DNA of 64,000 nt. It comes from Epiperipatus broadwayi (Eukaryota > Onychophora > Udeonychophora > Euonychophora > Peripatidae). The DNA lies in the NCBI GenBank assembly GCA_028023455.1, contig JAQFVV010013350.1:1-64000 (forward strand), written 5' to 3'. Of this stretch, positions 23,988 to 37,815 are shown piece by piece. The position numbers were made by a program, and so were the translations under genes. The notes below the pieces were generated by a model. The model was not told the DNA's origin and made no database searches. It saw only the letters and a program-made list of their open reading frames with translations. How positions within the stretch are numbered: the first letter of the stretch is position 1; each line of letters begins with the position of its first letter.

Positions 23988-24068
<81 letters not shown>

Positions 24069-24130
24069 GGAATAACAATAACAACATCGTGGAGATTGAT
24101 GGTATATTAGAGTGTCAAAATCACATATTC
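23803..24130 (+). pseudogene. RTE LINE 5' fragment (endonuclease start), interrupted by (TA)n
   Basis: Sequence from CTGCAGACCACTTTTAAGTG to GTGGAGATTGATGG matches, in the opposite orientation, the start of the RTE element at about 43885-43640. It covers the first ~80 residues of the apurinic-like endonuclease (NCR-L-SE, then ...YWKHKW relics). Frameshifts and stops break it. A (TA)n run of about 75 bp (23990-24063) has expanded at the place corresponding to GVGFIINKKW in the better copy. Confidence 0.65.
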
Positions 24131-25700
24131 AATTTAATGGAAGATATCAAAGACAGTTAATTCAACTTTACAGGCCTCAACAATTTCCACTATGGTAAAA
24201 ATTAGATTTTATATGACCACTAAACATCATATAATCACAACTTCTTATGCTTGCTCATAACTGTTATTTAAATACTGCAAAACTTTCCATATACTAGTGC
24301 CACTCAGCTTAAGCCAGAATAATCAATGAATGCCAGAAAGTTGTGCATAAAATCCCTATCTAGTCATACCCATCCAATATCCCTAGACTAGTTTCTAGAT
24401 TGTGGCTTACATCAGTAAGAAGTCTTGGATGTGAAAGCACTGCACCTAGATCTTATGATCTAATGCAACACTCCAGTAGCCACCTTTATCTCTATTTAAC
24501 TACAAAACTATGAGTCTAAAATTGAAAATATAATATTTTCAATCCAAGCTCATTAGTTATATAGTCATAATAGATCTATGGTAATATTAGTTTTTAGGTA
24601 AAGATAAACCTATTCTTTTTTTCACCCCCAATAAAAGCCAATTTTTAAATTCTCTATTAAAATATTATTGCTAATTAGAAGATCTTTAAGAATTAAATTC
24701 TAATACTAATTTACTTTTAAAAAAGTATTACTGTTTAAGCTGCTATTTTCTATTAAATCTGACATTATATTTCTGAGATCTTAATTAGGTTGAGTTTTCT
24801 TTATTTAGTGTGTGATTACTTTTGGTTTTTCTAATGTTTGCAATTTAGGTTATTACATCATTTGTTTTTTAACAATACACTTCATGTTAAACAATTTGGA
24901 TTTTGACCACATCGAGTTACTACATGTATAATGAATGAACATGAAAATAAAAGAAAATTCATAATTTTGATTTATAAGCATACTGAAAAAAAATTACCAG
25001 TATTAACTAACATTTTGTCTTTGTCATGGATTTTCACAATATTAAAATAAGTGGTAATCTTATGATATCTATTGTAGAATATTATTACTTCCTGGATTCA
25101 ATTAAATTTCAATATTATGGTTTTTGTTCTCTTCAATTTTGTATTTCAAATTATGACTAATAAAAACTTATTATTTAATTTGTGGAAGAATATATATATA
25201 TATATTGTTTCTTTAGTGTATAATTTGAGTTATTTTTTTTTAGATAGATATAATTTATATAAATTGTAATATTGGGTTATAAATGGTACTATTTATTTTA
25301 AAATCAAAAGTAAATAATAGTTAAATTCTTGTAAAGTATTTTTAATCAGTAGTTATACATATTTTTTATAATTACAAATAATAAATTAAAGATTGCATTT
25401 ATTTTAAAATCATTTAATGAATGATAAATAAATGAGAAGTGAGGTGTGTGTTAATAGATGTGCATACACACACATTCATTTAATAATAAATGAACTTTAC
25501 TTCCTGCTACAATATTTTGTTACTTATTTAAATAATAAATGTTATTTTTTAATCATATAAAGTTCATAAAAAAATTCATAAAATCACTAGTTAGAATAAT
25601 AATGTATATTATAAAATTTAAGTGTTAAAATTTTATTTTAGGTAAAAAGTATTTTTTAATGGTAATTTAAATTTTGCATTATTAAAATTGAGAAATATTG
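24131..25700. other. AT-rich region, nothing recognised
   Basis: No ORF of note; one (TA)n at 25190-25205. Sequence at 24230-24490 is less AT-rich but unassigned. Confidence 0.5.
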
Positions 25701-25704
25701 ATTT

Positions 25705-26218
25705 AATAATGTAATGGTCATATTTGTACATTCATGTAACAAAATCCAGAGTTTTGGAAAATTATCCCAAAGCTGATCTTGATGAGGGGTTGAGATCTCA
25801 AATCATATCGCACCTCAGTTCCCCCATCAATACCCAATGTTTTACTACCCTATGGATGACAGATATGAGGTTACACTCAGTTAATTCACAAGCTGGCAGT
25901 AGCAAAGAGTGGAGTGTGAGTCTTGGGGAATAATGAATAAATTACTATTAAATTAACTAAACACACACGTATGGCTGATTAGATAATGCATATATTAATT
26001 CTTAATTAAAATGAAATTAGATTTGGATAAGATTTGGGATAGATTGTGAATAACATACTAACCACTCTTATATTTAAATATCTTTAATTATTAAAATACA
26101 AATAAATAATACAAAATAGAAGTACATTGGGATTTACACTTGTCAGTGTTTTACAATGAAGAGTGGATTCAAAACAAGGTCTCATCTTTATGATGCACTT
26201 TATAGTTTAATTTAAAAG

Positions 26219-26271
<53 letters not shown>

Positions 26272-26730
26272 CATCATCATCATCATAATCATCATCATCA
26301 TCATCATCATCTATGGCTTATAACCATGTCTGAATTATGCTACACCATCCTAGAAAGTTTACTAAGAGTTAAGATTTTCAAGAATGACAATGATAAAATG
26401 TAACTAATTTTACTAATAATACATAATGAGAAATAAATGTGCTCCCTATGCAGATTGGTTTTATATAAAGTATATCATGTGTTCAGATCAAGACTGAACT
26501 GTATAATAAATAGTATGGAGAGATGAACTGGTGATTGAAATGGAGCTTCAGAGATTATGGTGCTACATTAATTAAATAAGGGTTGCAACTCAAACTGGAT
26601 TCATTACCAAGTGCTCAGTTCCTGTGGACCATACGACTTTCTATCACAAAATATCAAGATTATTTCGTTTGGGTGATCAGAGCAGCTTAAAATATGTTTC
26701 TTGACCCTCATGTTCTGTTTCTAGAAAGAA
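25705..26730 (+). repeat. interspersed ~1-kb repeat, copy 1
   Basis: Matches the reverse complement of 53645-54500. Shared blocks are TTTGTACATTCATG, CCCTATGGATGACA, TATGCAGATTG, AACTGG(T/C)GATT, GTGCTACAT and GATCAGAGCAGCTTA. Copy 1 has an extra (ATT)n/(ATC)n compound microsatellite and an ~85-bp extra segment near 26600-26690. The 69-codon ORF at 25724-25933 is not conserved as a protein in copy 2, so it is not called a gene. Confidence 0.8.
26219..26310. repeat. compound (ATT)n-(ATC)n microsatellite
   Basis: About 50 bp of TTA repeats pass directly into about 40 bp of ATC repeats, inside copy 1 of the interspersed repeat and absent from copy 2. Confidence 0.95.
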
Positions 26731-28400
26731 CTGTCTGAACTAATACAAATGGGATGGCCTTAAACCAGAAGCTTATTTAATAAAGAAAATATATAGTGAG
26801 GTGCATTGTATATCTGTGTTTCATAAGGATACATTCGTAACACTTACTAAAATATCAAATATTAAAATTACTAGTGCGCTAAATCTATAGTTTTATTCTG
26901 TGAAACTACTTTATGCTAGTTCATGGATTAGCATACATACAACATGCTAAAAAGGGTTAATTAAAGTAATCTAGTTTACAGATTAAACCTGGATAGTTTA
27001 TACCATGAACTAATGGGGATTAAAGCACATAAGAGACTTAAGTAATTATTTATAATATGCTTTATAATAACATTCTTGCAATTAATTAACTAGACATAAT
27101 TCATTATCATGCAAACCTTATATATGATAAGTTAAAATATAGTAGCTTAACTAAATATACATATATGCAAAATAGGTATCAAAACGGAAATTTATGTGTG
27201 TGATAAAGAGCAGTATAAATCAATTATAAGGCAGCTTCTAATCTTCAATTTGAATCAAGGCATATCATAAATATCAATAAAATAAATAATATAAAATGAA
27301 TTATAATAGGCATGACCACAGATTAGAAAGTATATAGAAATAATAACTGCGTGCAGTTATTATGTTTAGAAAAATTATTAATTGATATTTACTCATTTAT
27401 AATGTAGAGGAAAGATTCTTACAAATATTGTTATTATTAAATTTAAAGTTACATTATAAAATTTATTACAGTTACATGTAATTTAGATTACAGAGTTCAT
27501 TTATTAAGAAATTATAAGTATTATTTATGAACGTTCAACATTTCAACTAGCTCAAGAGAATTATCCAAATAGTTTAGTTTAAGATTTATTTTATAAAGTT
27601 CTATGGGAAGAAATGTTATGGATCTTCTTCTAACTGAGGCAACTTATGGTATTTGGTACTGAGATTTCTGCTGGGCAGCCTTATCTCCAATGTCTTCCTA
27701 GCAGGTTGTTGTTTTCAAACTTCTCCATTATCATAGACTGGTCTTCCGAAGAAAGACAGCAAAAAATTAAGTCTTCTGGCCACTTGTTTTTATTGTTGAA
27801 ATGTAATTTATCACTATACCACTCTGGTTCAGACCAAAATGTGCAACTTTTTAAATGTCTTTGGTTATAGATTTATAATTACATCCCTCCACAAAGTGTT
27901 AAAAGTGGACAGAAACCAGTCCCTACCATGTATGGCAGTCGTGTAGTGAAAATTGCACTACAAGAATATTATTCATTACAATTGCGACATATTTGATTTT
28001 AGAATTTTACAATACAAATGTTTGGATAAAATATATAACGTTGATTTTTATTAATTTAAATATATTCTCTAACTTTATGCATTCAATTTGTAGGAAAATG
28101 TTGCAATGAGAATGCTCTTTACTGCATTTATTATGCACCAGTGCTCATGCACTTAAATGGAATTATTTTATTATTTACTTAATTTTTGAGTTGATTTCTA
28201 TTTTAATCTCCATTGGTGCGTGTTTGAAGCTATCAGAAACTTCCTGATTATACATATTTTGTTCACATAGTGATTGTATATGGGAATTAGAGAGAGTATG
28301 TGAGAGAGAGGAAGACAAAGACGAATATGTGTATGTAACAATATATCATTCGTATTTATTTACCATGAACACATAATTTTTACATTTATATTTTCTTACA
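26731..28400. other. intergenic or intronic sequence, nothing supported
   Basis: AT-rich unique sequence up to a plausible acceptor at 28401-28406. The ORF at 27646-27870 has no recognisable features. Confidence 0.45.
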
Positions 28401-28406
28401 TTTTAG

Positions 28407-28790
28407 ATGCAGAGACTATTTTGGAAGGAATTGATCTTGATCCCAACCCAGCTATGTTTGGTCACGGTTTATGTTTGACTTTACAATATAAGCTACCCAA
28501 TGAGTGCTTTATTAAGCGTTTTACTTTTGGATTATTTTTACAACGTATTCTAATGAAAGTCTTTATTTATAACCAGTGGAATATTACAGAAAAAGGTCGT
28601 GGATATTTTACTGATCGTTGGGACAAAATAATGTATTTACGATCAGAAGGAAACTTTAATACAATCTGTTTTAAGCCATTAAATTCAACCATGCCTCTGA
28701 TTAGAGGTGAATATTTTATGCAACTCGGAGAAAGTCAGTATTGTTTAGATATAGACAAGGAGTTTACTTATCCTTTTATTATAAAAGTTG
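28407..28790 (+). CDS. probable internal coding exon, unknown protein (128 codons)
   Basis: A pyrimidine-rich acceptor (TTTTCTTACATTTTAG) precedes it and a strong donor (GGTAAGAG) follows. The 384-nt exon is open in one frame with intron phase 1 at both ends. Composition differs from its surroundings: balanced residues, few poly-Lys/Phe runs, and the codons look real. The peptide is rich in beta-strand-forming residues, contains four Cys and two N-glycosylation sequons (NIT, NST), and ends near YPFIIKV. Phase 1-1 exons often encode shuffled extracellular domains, so an Ig-like or beta-sandwich module is possible, but I recognise no family. The open frame runs on to 28924, but that part becomes Tyr/Phe-rich like intron sequence. 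It could also be part of an unrecognised element. Confidence 0.5.
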
Positions 28791-29670
28791 GTAAGAGTTT
28801 TAATAATAATTTATCTGTTAAGCGTTTTGCATATATTATTTACGTTTATTTATATTTATTGATATGTCATTATTTTTTTTTCAAGCAACAAATATTATTT
28901 AGTTTAGATATTGACAAATATTAACTTCATAAATCTTCACATATAACTTGAAATTAAGTATGAATATTTAATACATCAATATTTTAATTACATCAAAGTC
29001 TTTATCGCAGCGCATAATTATAAACTCTTTAATCACGTTTGCTTGAGGGAAATTTTTTCCAAAAATAAAAGAAACTCTAAAACTTACCCATAATGCATCA
29101 GGAATGAAAAGATCATTTGTATTGTTCAAGAATATTTAAGACTGAATATATACTCGGGCTACCAAATTGATTCAGTTGGCAGATTTATAATTTCTGATAT
29201 TTTTAAAAATGGTTATTTCAAATACAAAATGGTTGAGATTTAACATTTTTTTATTCATATATTAAAGTTAGATAAGTGGATTTAATATTATAGGCAATAA
29301 AACACTAATTATGTCATAAGACTTATTAGGGTACCTTTCACTGCTATTTGTTCCTCTACTCTAATACAATTTTATTCTAGAATTTTTCCAATTGCTATGT
29401 CATAAAATTTAAGAAGAGATATTTAATGTTAGCAAAATAAAAAATATCAACATAAATTTGGTTTGCTAACTTTTGTAAAAAATAATTCTGCAAAATGATT
29501 TCATCACTTATTAATCTGATAAAATTATAGTATCCTTACTCCAATAAAATTTCATCAATGTCTGATAAAAGTATTGTTGCAAATTTTTAATTCCTTCCCA
29601 ATACAAGAGTGAAAAATACAAAATATAAAAAGAAATGAGGAAATGTTTTAAATACATTAAAAATAAAAAA
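28791..29670. other. AT-rich presumed intron, nothing recognised
   Basis: Low-complexity A/T-rich sequence after the donor at 28791; no repeat of note until 29680. Confidence 0.45.
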
Positions 29671-29679
29671 TAGTTTTTA

Positions 29680-29777
29680 AAAGGAGGTTGCCTTGACAAT
29701 AGTTTAAAATTCTTGATTGTTATTGACATTGGGATTGTCTAAGAATTTACTGGTATTATATATATATATATATATAT
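29680..29777 (+). repeat. dispersed repeat copy ending in (TA)n
   Basis: GGAGGTTGCCTTGACAA, TTTAAAATTCTTGATTG, CATTGGGATTGTCTAAG then (TA)n, matching the copies at 13730 and 21925. Confidence 0.7.
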
Positions 29778-29990
29778 ATTGTAACCTATACATGTTTTAG
29801 GCACCATAATCACTACTGTACCCTAGCTACAGCCAATCATCATGCCATCCACATTGGTCAGCATAATCGCAACTGTAACCTGACAACAGCCAGCCTTCAT
29901 CTACTAAACAGTCATGTCACATTGGCAAGCGTCATAATCGCATCTGTAACCTAGCTTCCTGATCTAGCAGGTCACCAAAAAATCATACCG
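29778..29990 (+). repeat. degenerate tandem repeat (CTGTAACCT unit)
   Basis: Irregular copies built from CACATTGG, CATAATCGCA(A/T)CTG and TGTAACCTAGC, at about 29778, 29819, 29873 and 29945. GC-richer than the flanks. It starts directly after (TA)n with TGTAACC. The following 30000-30888 are A/G-rich in part and hold nothing recognised. Confidence 0.55.
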
Positions 29991-30888
29991 CACATATTGG
30001 TGATTAAATTCTCTTATGGAACCTAACATACTCACACGATCAAAAATATAAGCATGAAGAAGCCAAAAATGCAAAACTAACGAAATGATTCTTGGATTAA
30101 ATAAAACTAGCATGAAACTGTCAATCTAAAGAAGATCACAAGGCGACTAATAAAGATAAAAACTTCTGGTCAAACCAGCCCTGAGATCCACCCAAACAAA
30201 TGGTGATGAGTTAAATTTGATATTCAGCAAATTAATAAGATAACTAATAATGATATGTCTGGAGTGATTATGAAATTAACCTTATAGATGAAATGATAAG
30301 TAAATTATGATGTAGATGACTAAATAGATGATAGCAAGAAATAATAATTAAATAGAGAAATGAAATGAGTCTAAGCATAAAGAGAAAAGAACGAAGATGT
30401 ATGAGAATACTGAATGATTAAGATGATGATAAAATAAGAATTAATGAATAGTTGAGATGATAAAAGAATAAAAGTTAATCTATGATTAATCAATTATGAT
30501 AATGAATTAATGTCAAATGAGAATGAATAACTAAAAGAACGATCAAGATGAAATTGAAGAAAAATGTTAATGATGGAAACTGAAATCTTAAACTATAAAC
30601 TAATATGGTATTAACTGGTAAAAAAAATAAGCTAAATAAAAATAGGGATTTCAAGCTTGACACAACCAGAATATCTATCATGAAGTTAAAATAAACTATA
30701 CAGTTTATATCAAAAAAAAAATAATTTGTATCTTAAAGCTTAGTTGACTTTCATAAAACAGTGCAAGTAATCTATTTCAAGTCTAACTATAACAATTCAC
30801 TAAATATAAATTTCATTACAAATTTAAATTTTATCTCAAAATTTAACAACTAATTCTTCTCAAGATTCAAACACTCAAAATCATTATA

Positions 30889-31582
30889 TAAATATTTAAG
30901 ATTCAAATTATATGAACTCTTATCATACATAAAATGAACTATTAATATGTGTGTTTAAGTTTCAAATGCTATTACTGCTTTATTAATATGAGTTAATACG
31001 TGCGTGATCATTATATCAGTGTTATTACTTAAATCAAATAAATACCAGCATTCTATTATTAAAATCTACAAGAATATTTAAACTAGTTTAGTAATATTAA
31101 TTTAAAATGTGTGTGTATTATATTAAATTTATAGAATGTTTAAAATGATTTAATGTTAGTTAATAAATTATCTTTAAAATTAAACTTTATTTGTCGGTCA
31201 ATTTTTTTTATCAATTCTTTTTCTATATTTTATTACTGATTAAAATTAGACTGGGCTAGTTAAGGGAATTGTATCAAGTGCTGGATTATGAGCCTACTGC
31301 CCAAGTATGTTAATTTTCAGACTAGCTGGTGCCCCAAGGTTTACCCCGAAACAAATAAAGTATTTGGATAGTAGGGGTTTGAATATCACAGCCAAGATGG
31401 GCCATTGTTGATAGTTAAAGCTATCAATAAGATCTCCCATTTTGCTTGAACATGCCGGTTCATTCATGTAACCTTTATAAAATTATAAATGTATTATGAA
31501 GGAGTTTGAAACTGGTCAAAATGTATATATACGTGTAAGTAGATGGTTTCAGCAGTTCAACCTGGTACATAAATGGTACCCA
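30889..31582 (-). repeat. left arm of ~0.7-kb inverted repeat (with 35994-36741)
   Basis: Reverse complement of 35994-36741 with high similarity at the outer part (for example TATGTGTGTTTAAGTTTCAA) and around GATAGTTAAAGCTATCAATA, plus a shared GGTTTGAATA phrase. Indels are few. A third, diverged copy of part of the arm lies at 41040-41500 (plus). Confidence 0.88.
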
Positions 31583-32109
31583 ACGTGGTACATATGCCTG
31601 GAGAAATTGTGTTGTAGCCCAAGCATAGAAATTTTTTTTTTCATTATATAGATGTGCAAATTTTTTTATTTTCTGGATTAAACATTTGAACAAATATTCA
31701 CATCTCCAAATGATATTTCATATATATAGTTTTATATAACAAGATTGTATATTGAATTTTGAAAAGTTTCATTGTTTTTTTGGTCGTCACTTAAAAACTC
31801 CTAGTAAAGGCATTTTTTTAATGTTTTTGTTTTTTGTTTCATTGTATATCCGGAGAAATGAAGCAGTAAATCTTAGCTTAAGATTGTGCTTCATGTTTCT
31901 ATTTACTAACCCGTATTCAAACCCCTATATCCCATCCCGCTCCTTTGTCGTGTATATATATTTCAAGTATATACTTGAGATGCGCGTCTAAATTATAATA
32001 TTTAATGTTTCAATAACATGTTTTCAAATTATTATTAATTCTTTTTATTAATTATTAGTTTTTTTTATCAAAGTATAATAGATGTGGCTCAAATATATAC
32101 ATAGGAGCA
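31583..32109. other. spacer inside inverted repeat, nothing recognised
   Basis: T-rich sequence; the ORF at 31752-31991 has no recognisable features. Confidence 0.45.
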
Positions 32110-33323
32110 AAACTTACTAACAAAATATTGACATTTTTAAATATTTATTATATGTCATTTTTAGCTTTTTCTTTTAAATTGCTTGTTTTCCTATTAAACT
32201 ATATATTTTTTATAAAATCCAATATGGAAGATGCAAGTGTTATTAATTGTCTAAAAATAATTAGGGGTTGGAATCACTATTGTTTTAATCTGGAGAAGAT
32301 ATTTTTTTTAATTGAAGTTTTACTTAAAATAAATGGGATTAAGTAGATTAAAGATTTACTTGTGTTAAAAACATGTTGTCAGATCTATTTTTAATCTGGA
32401 AATAGATTTTAATTTATTTTTGGATGTTATCTTACAATTGCATCTTCAAAAACAACTGATAAAAGAAAAAGTATAAGATGACTGAATTTTGAATCACAGG
32501 GGAGATTAGCTACTTTTAGAGAGAGGTATTATAAACATATTTCATTTTGCTTGAAACTTACAAATGATATAGCAGTAAATCCACCACTCTTCTTGACCCT
32601 ATGGGTCATCATCTGCCGCTACCATAAAATCCTGCTGCCATGAAATAAAGAAAGGTCTAAAAGAACTTTAAAATGCTAATAGAAGTTTCCTGCCACCAAA
32701 GTACTTGCATTTCAATTGCCGTGCATGTGCTGTATTAGATTGGACTCTTAAAATTGCAAGGTAACTTTTATGCTACTATTTGAAAATGAATCTAGCTTCA
32801 CTAATCTCAAATCCTGCTATCAAGATTCTAACATATTGTTCAATTTTGTATCTTTTAAATTAATATGTTTTTTTTTATTATTATATAAATAACATGTAAT
32901 TTGCTCTTAAATAATTTATATAAATTTAATTCTCTCTCATGTGCTTTTAACTTCTTTTTTTCTTTTGGTGTGGTCATTTATTTATATATATTTATTATTT
33001 GATTTATATATCTGCTTGCTTATTAATATGTCAATCTAAAACAATCTGACGAATTGAATTTTCTAAAAATCCTTTCTTCTTTTTAAGTAAACCGTCATAA
33101 ATCAAGTTTATTAACGTTTCCTTAAAATATAATGTATTGTTAATTAATACGTTCACCAGATTGTTTCATGAATCAACATTTTAGGTTTGTTTTTAATATA
33201 AAAATTGATTTGTTTAACTCTGAAAATCCAGAACTTAAGCTAATTAACACTTTGAAATCTTATAAAATATTATTTATTTAATTCTAAAATAAGGTGACTT
33301 AATTGTTATATATATATATATAT

Positions 33324-33372
<49 letters not shown>

Positions 33373-35034
33373 CTGCTAGTTATTTTATTTATATACTCTT
33401 AAAATGTATGCTTAAAATATCAAATAAAGTACTTATATATTTCATTTATTATAAAATCACAAAAGTGGGATTGATTTATTTCAAATATCAGAAAAGGGAT
33501 GGGGGTAAATCTTAATGTTTCTTTTACTAAGTAAAATCTTAACGTATATTTTATTAAATGAAATATTATCTCTCTATATATATTATAATTGCATAGCGCA
33601 TTATAGTATTCAAACAAGGGTTATTTATTTTTAAAGCAGTAAAACTTTTCAAGGTCATTAGTGACATTTATCATATCGTACTGCATTCCTGACATATAGC
33701 CGATCTTTGTAATTATATATCTGTGCTTCTTAATCTGGGGGTTATGACAAGATTGAACCCATAGATTTCTTCTCATTCCATAGATAGTTGATCTATCTGG
33801 AACCATTTTTATTTCGTATAAAATGCCTCTGGCAGTGATCCCGTAAGTTTGGCACATCTATGCATATTCACTTCGTAGATAAAAGGGCCTCTCGCATTGG
33901 TTATACCTGCAAAAGTCTGGGCCATGCCATGCCTATCTACTTTTCTCTAAGCACTACCCAATAAGGGGGTGTGAGATTTCATTTTTCATTCAGAAGAACA
34001 ACCTTTTCCTCTTAGTTATTTTAGTTATTTTACGCTATTATGTCAGCACTGCAAACTTCTTCGTATTATTATTTCTTTTGCTTCATGACCCAGTTTTAAT
34101 GCTCTAATATTAAAATTGCGCTCTGCTTAATATATATATATATATATATATTAACTACTTCTAGTTTTATTAATTAAGTTTATTTCAATCATATACAATC
34201 TCACCATCGTAATTTATATATCTATGTTTAAGAGTATCTATATGCCTTGGGGAAAATAAAGCGTTTGTCTTGCTATTGTTTAAATAATTTTTCAATAAAT
34301 ATTTTGTCATAGTTTAAATATAATCAAATGTTTTCAGATGTATTTTATGTATTTTCATGACCATAATGGCAGGAAAATAATTCATATCATATGTATAATG
34401 AATTTCAGAATGCTCCCCTAAATCATATGTTACTCACCACATTTCAGAACCGTAAATCAGAGCATTAATGGCCATATTATGTAATCCTTTCTAATATTCG
34501 ATTGGCATTTTAATGTTGGACCCACCAAAGATGTGTGTTTATTTGTAATATATTATTTAGCTAAGAAAGAGCATATGAGAACTAATAGTGTGAATGACAC
34601 TATGTAATCACTTGTTCATTCATGCACACACTAATGTCTATAATTTATTTATAAATGTATAATAATTTTTTAGATGGATAAATGTATAATAACTTGTCAG
34701 TATATTAAAATATATTTTATTGTTTAACTTATCTGAGTAGTTCGAATTCCTTCTTTTCTCCACTTCCAAAAGTAAAGCCTGTTTATATGTATTTTAATAT
34801 AGTCATAGTTAAGAGATGTCTCATTGTCTTCTCCGCTCTCCTAGTCAGCAGGATTTAAAATTAATTCTCATAGGCCATCACTATTATGTTATTCATTAGG
34901 TGTTTGATCTGGAGCTTATGGTGTGGGTTCGAATCCAGGTTGGTCCCTGACCTAAATCTTGGGATTGACTGGGTTTGAAGTACATTTTGTGAGTTCCAGC
35001 TGATGTTAGATGGATAAACATATTTTGACTGGCA
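32110..35034 (+). repeat. ~2.9-kb direct-repeat unit, copy 1
   Basis: Collinear, at moderate divergence, with 37820-40675. Anchors are ACTAACAAAATATT at the start, CTTGACCCTATGGGTCATCA, ATTAACACTTTGAAATCTT, CCCATAGATTTCT, ATATGCCTTGGGGAAAA, ACCCACCAAAGATGTGTG, and CATTAGGTGTTTGATCTGG near the end. The two copies carry (TA)n tracts at different places. A tRNA B-box-like phrase, GGGTTCGAATCCAGG, lies at about 34925. No shared ORF survives, so the unit is either a non-autonomous element or a segmental duplication. Confidence 0.82.
33308..33371. repeat. (TA)n microsatellite
   Basis: TA run with one interruption (AAAATAT) inside direct-repeat copy 1; absent at the equivalent place in copy 2 (near 39070). 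Confidence 0.95.
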
Positions 35035-35993
35035 CATAGGATTTTTTTTCGGGCTTGGCACCCAACATGAGGCATCATGCACAGTGAAGATTAGAGCTGA
35101 AAGCGGAGGGGATGGCAGCTGAAGCACCTCAAAAATTACACAGACATGAAGTCGGTTAAAGACTATTGACCAAACTCTTTCTATTTTTCTCACAATAGAT
35201 TTTGGCCCTATTTATACAAAACTCTAAGGTGTTCAAAGGATGTTTTTATCTTCTTTAAAACAATAATGAATATATGCATGTAAGATTTTTTTATGAGTTT
35301 GTATGACCAGTCATTGTAAAGTTTTTTCTCTTATATTTATACATCCAATATAATTATTTAATGTCATAGGTATATGTGTAAAAGGATGTAATTGTCAACA
35401 CATGTTGAAAAGTCTGTTCTTGCAAAATATATATTTCTTGTAGATGAGAGTCGAGTGACCCAGCTTTTACTTGTACATTCTGTGGAATCTTATTAGCTGG
35501 TGCCCTAATATAAATTTGCTGACAGGTTTCATTTTAAAACACAGAATTTAAAGGTGAATTCGAACCTGGATTGAGTTGGTTGTAGTAGAGAATCGATATT
35601 AATTATGAACAAATTTTGTATAGTAATAAGCAAACATGTTGAAGATAATAATGACTATGTAATAATAATAAAACTCCAAGTCTATTCTAGGTGTGGGAGA
35701 ACAGCCAAGACAAAATAGAAAGTGAAAAATTTAAGCAATACGGTAGTTTTTTTTTAAGTTTTTTTTTTGCCTTCCATGTTTATATATAAATAGTTAGAGA
35801 TATAACCATATGTAGTGAACCAAATGTATTTTATATATATAACATAGGTGGCAGTTCATTACAGCAGGCAGATAAAATAAATTATGGAAGAGCAATCGAA
35901 AGAGTAGGGCAGGAGATAGTTGAAGATGGGGAAAATAAGTTTAGAAACCTTTAATGAAAAAAGAAAGGGCACTAGCATAAATAGTTTTTTTTT
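35035..35993. other. spacer between repeat unit and inverted arm
   Basis: Contains a GAATTCGAACCTGG B-box-like phrase near 35555 and a TGGTGCCC phrase like those in the arms, suggesting small fragments of the same family. No gene. Confidence 0.45.
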
Positions 35994-36034
35994 GGGCACC
36001 ATTTATGTACAGTGTTGAACCGCTGAAACCACCA

Positions 36035-36077
<43 letters not shown>

Positions 36078-36741
36078 TTGGCCGGTTTTAAACTACTTCA
36101 TAATACATTTATAATCTTATAAAGGTTACATGAACGAACCGGCACAATCAAGCAAAATGGGAGATCTTATTGATAGCTTTAACTATCAACAATGCCCCAT
36201 CTTGGCTGCTAGATTCAATCCCCTACTATCCAAACACTTTATTTGTTTCGGAGTAAACTCTGGGCACCATCTATCTATTCTAAAGAATAAACAACGTCTT
36301 TGGTCAGTAGGCTCATAATTCAGTGCTCGAAACCATCCCATAAACTAGCCCAGTCTAATTTTAATCAGTAATAAATTATACAAAATTGGTGGTGGAAAGA
36401 ATTAATAAAAGGTTGGTAAAAAGACTTGACCGACAAATAAAGTTTAAGTTTTAAAGACAATTTATTAACTAACATTAAATCATTTTAAACATTCTATAAA
36501 TTTAATATAATACACACACATTTTAAATTAACTTTTCTAGACTAGTTTAAATATTCTTGTAGATTTTAATAATAGAATGCTGGTATTTATCTGATTTAAC
36601 TAATAACACTGATATAATGATCATGCACATATTAACTCATAATAATAAAGCAGTAATAGCATTTGAAACTTAAACACACATATCAATAGTTCATTTTATG
36701 TATGATAAGAGTTCATATAATTTGAATCTTGAATATTTGTG
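35994..36741 (+). repeat. right arm of ~0.7-kb inverted repeat
   Basis: Partner of 30889-31582. Contains a (TA)n at about 36038-36075 that is much shorter in the left arm. The ORF at 36130-36318 lies in the arm and is not conserved as protein in the other copies. Confidence 0.88.

Positions 36742-37815
<1,074 letters not shown>

Noticed and set aside
33308-33515. Tyr/Ile repeat ORFs across TA microsatellites (also at 14150, 14264, 23812, 52603)
   Set aside because: TA repeats translate as alternating Tyr and Ile without stops. They are artefacts, not proteins.
34861-35193. 110-codon minus-strand ORF
   Set aside because: Most of it lies in a repeated unit whose other copy (40500-40780) does not keep the frame, so there is no evidence of coding selection.
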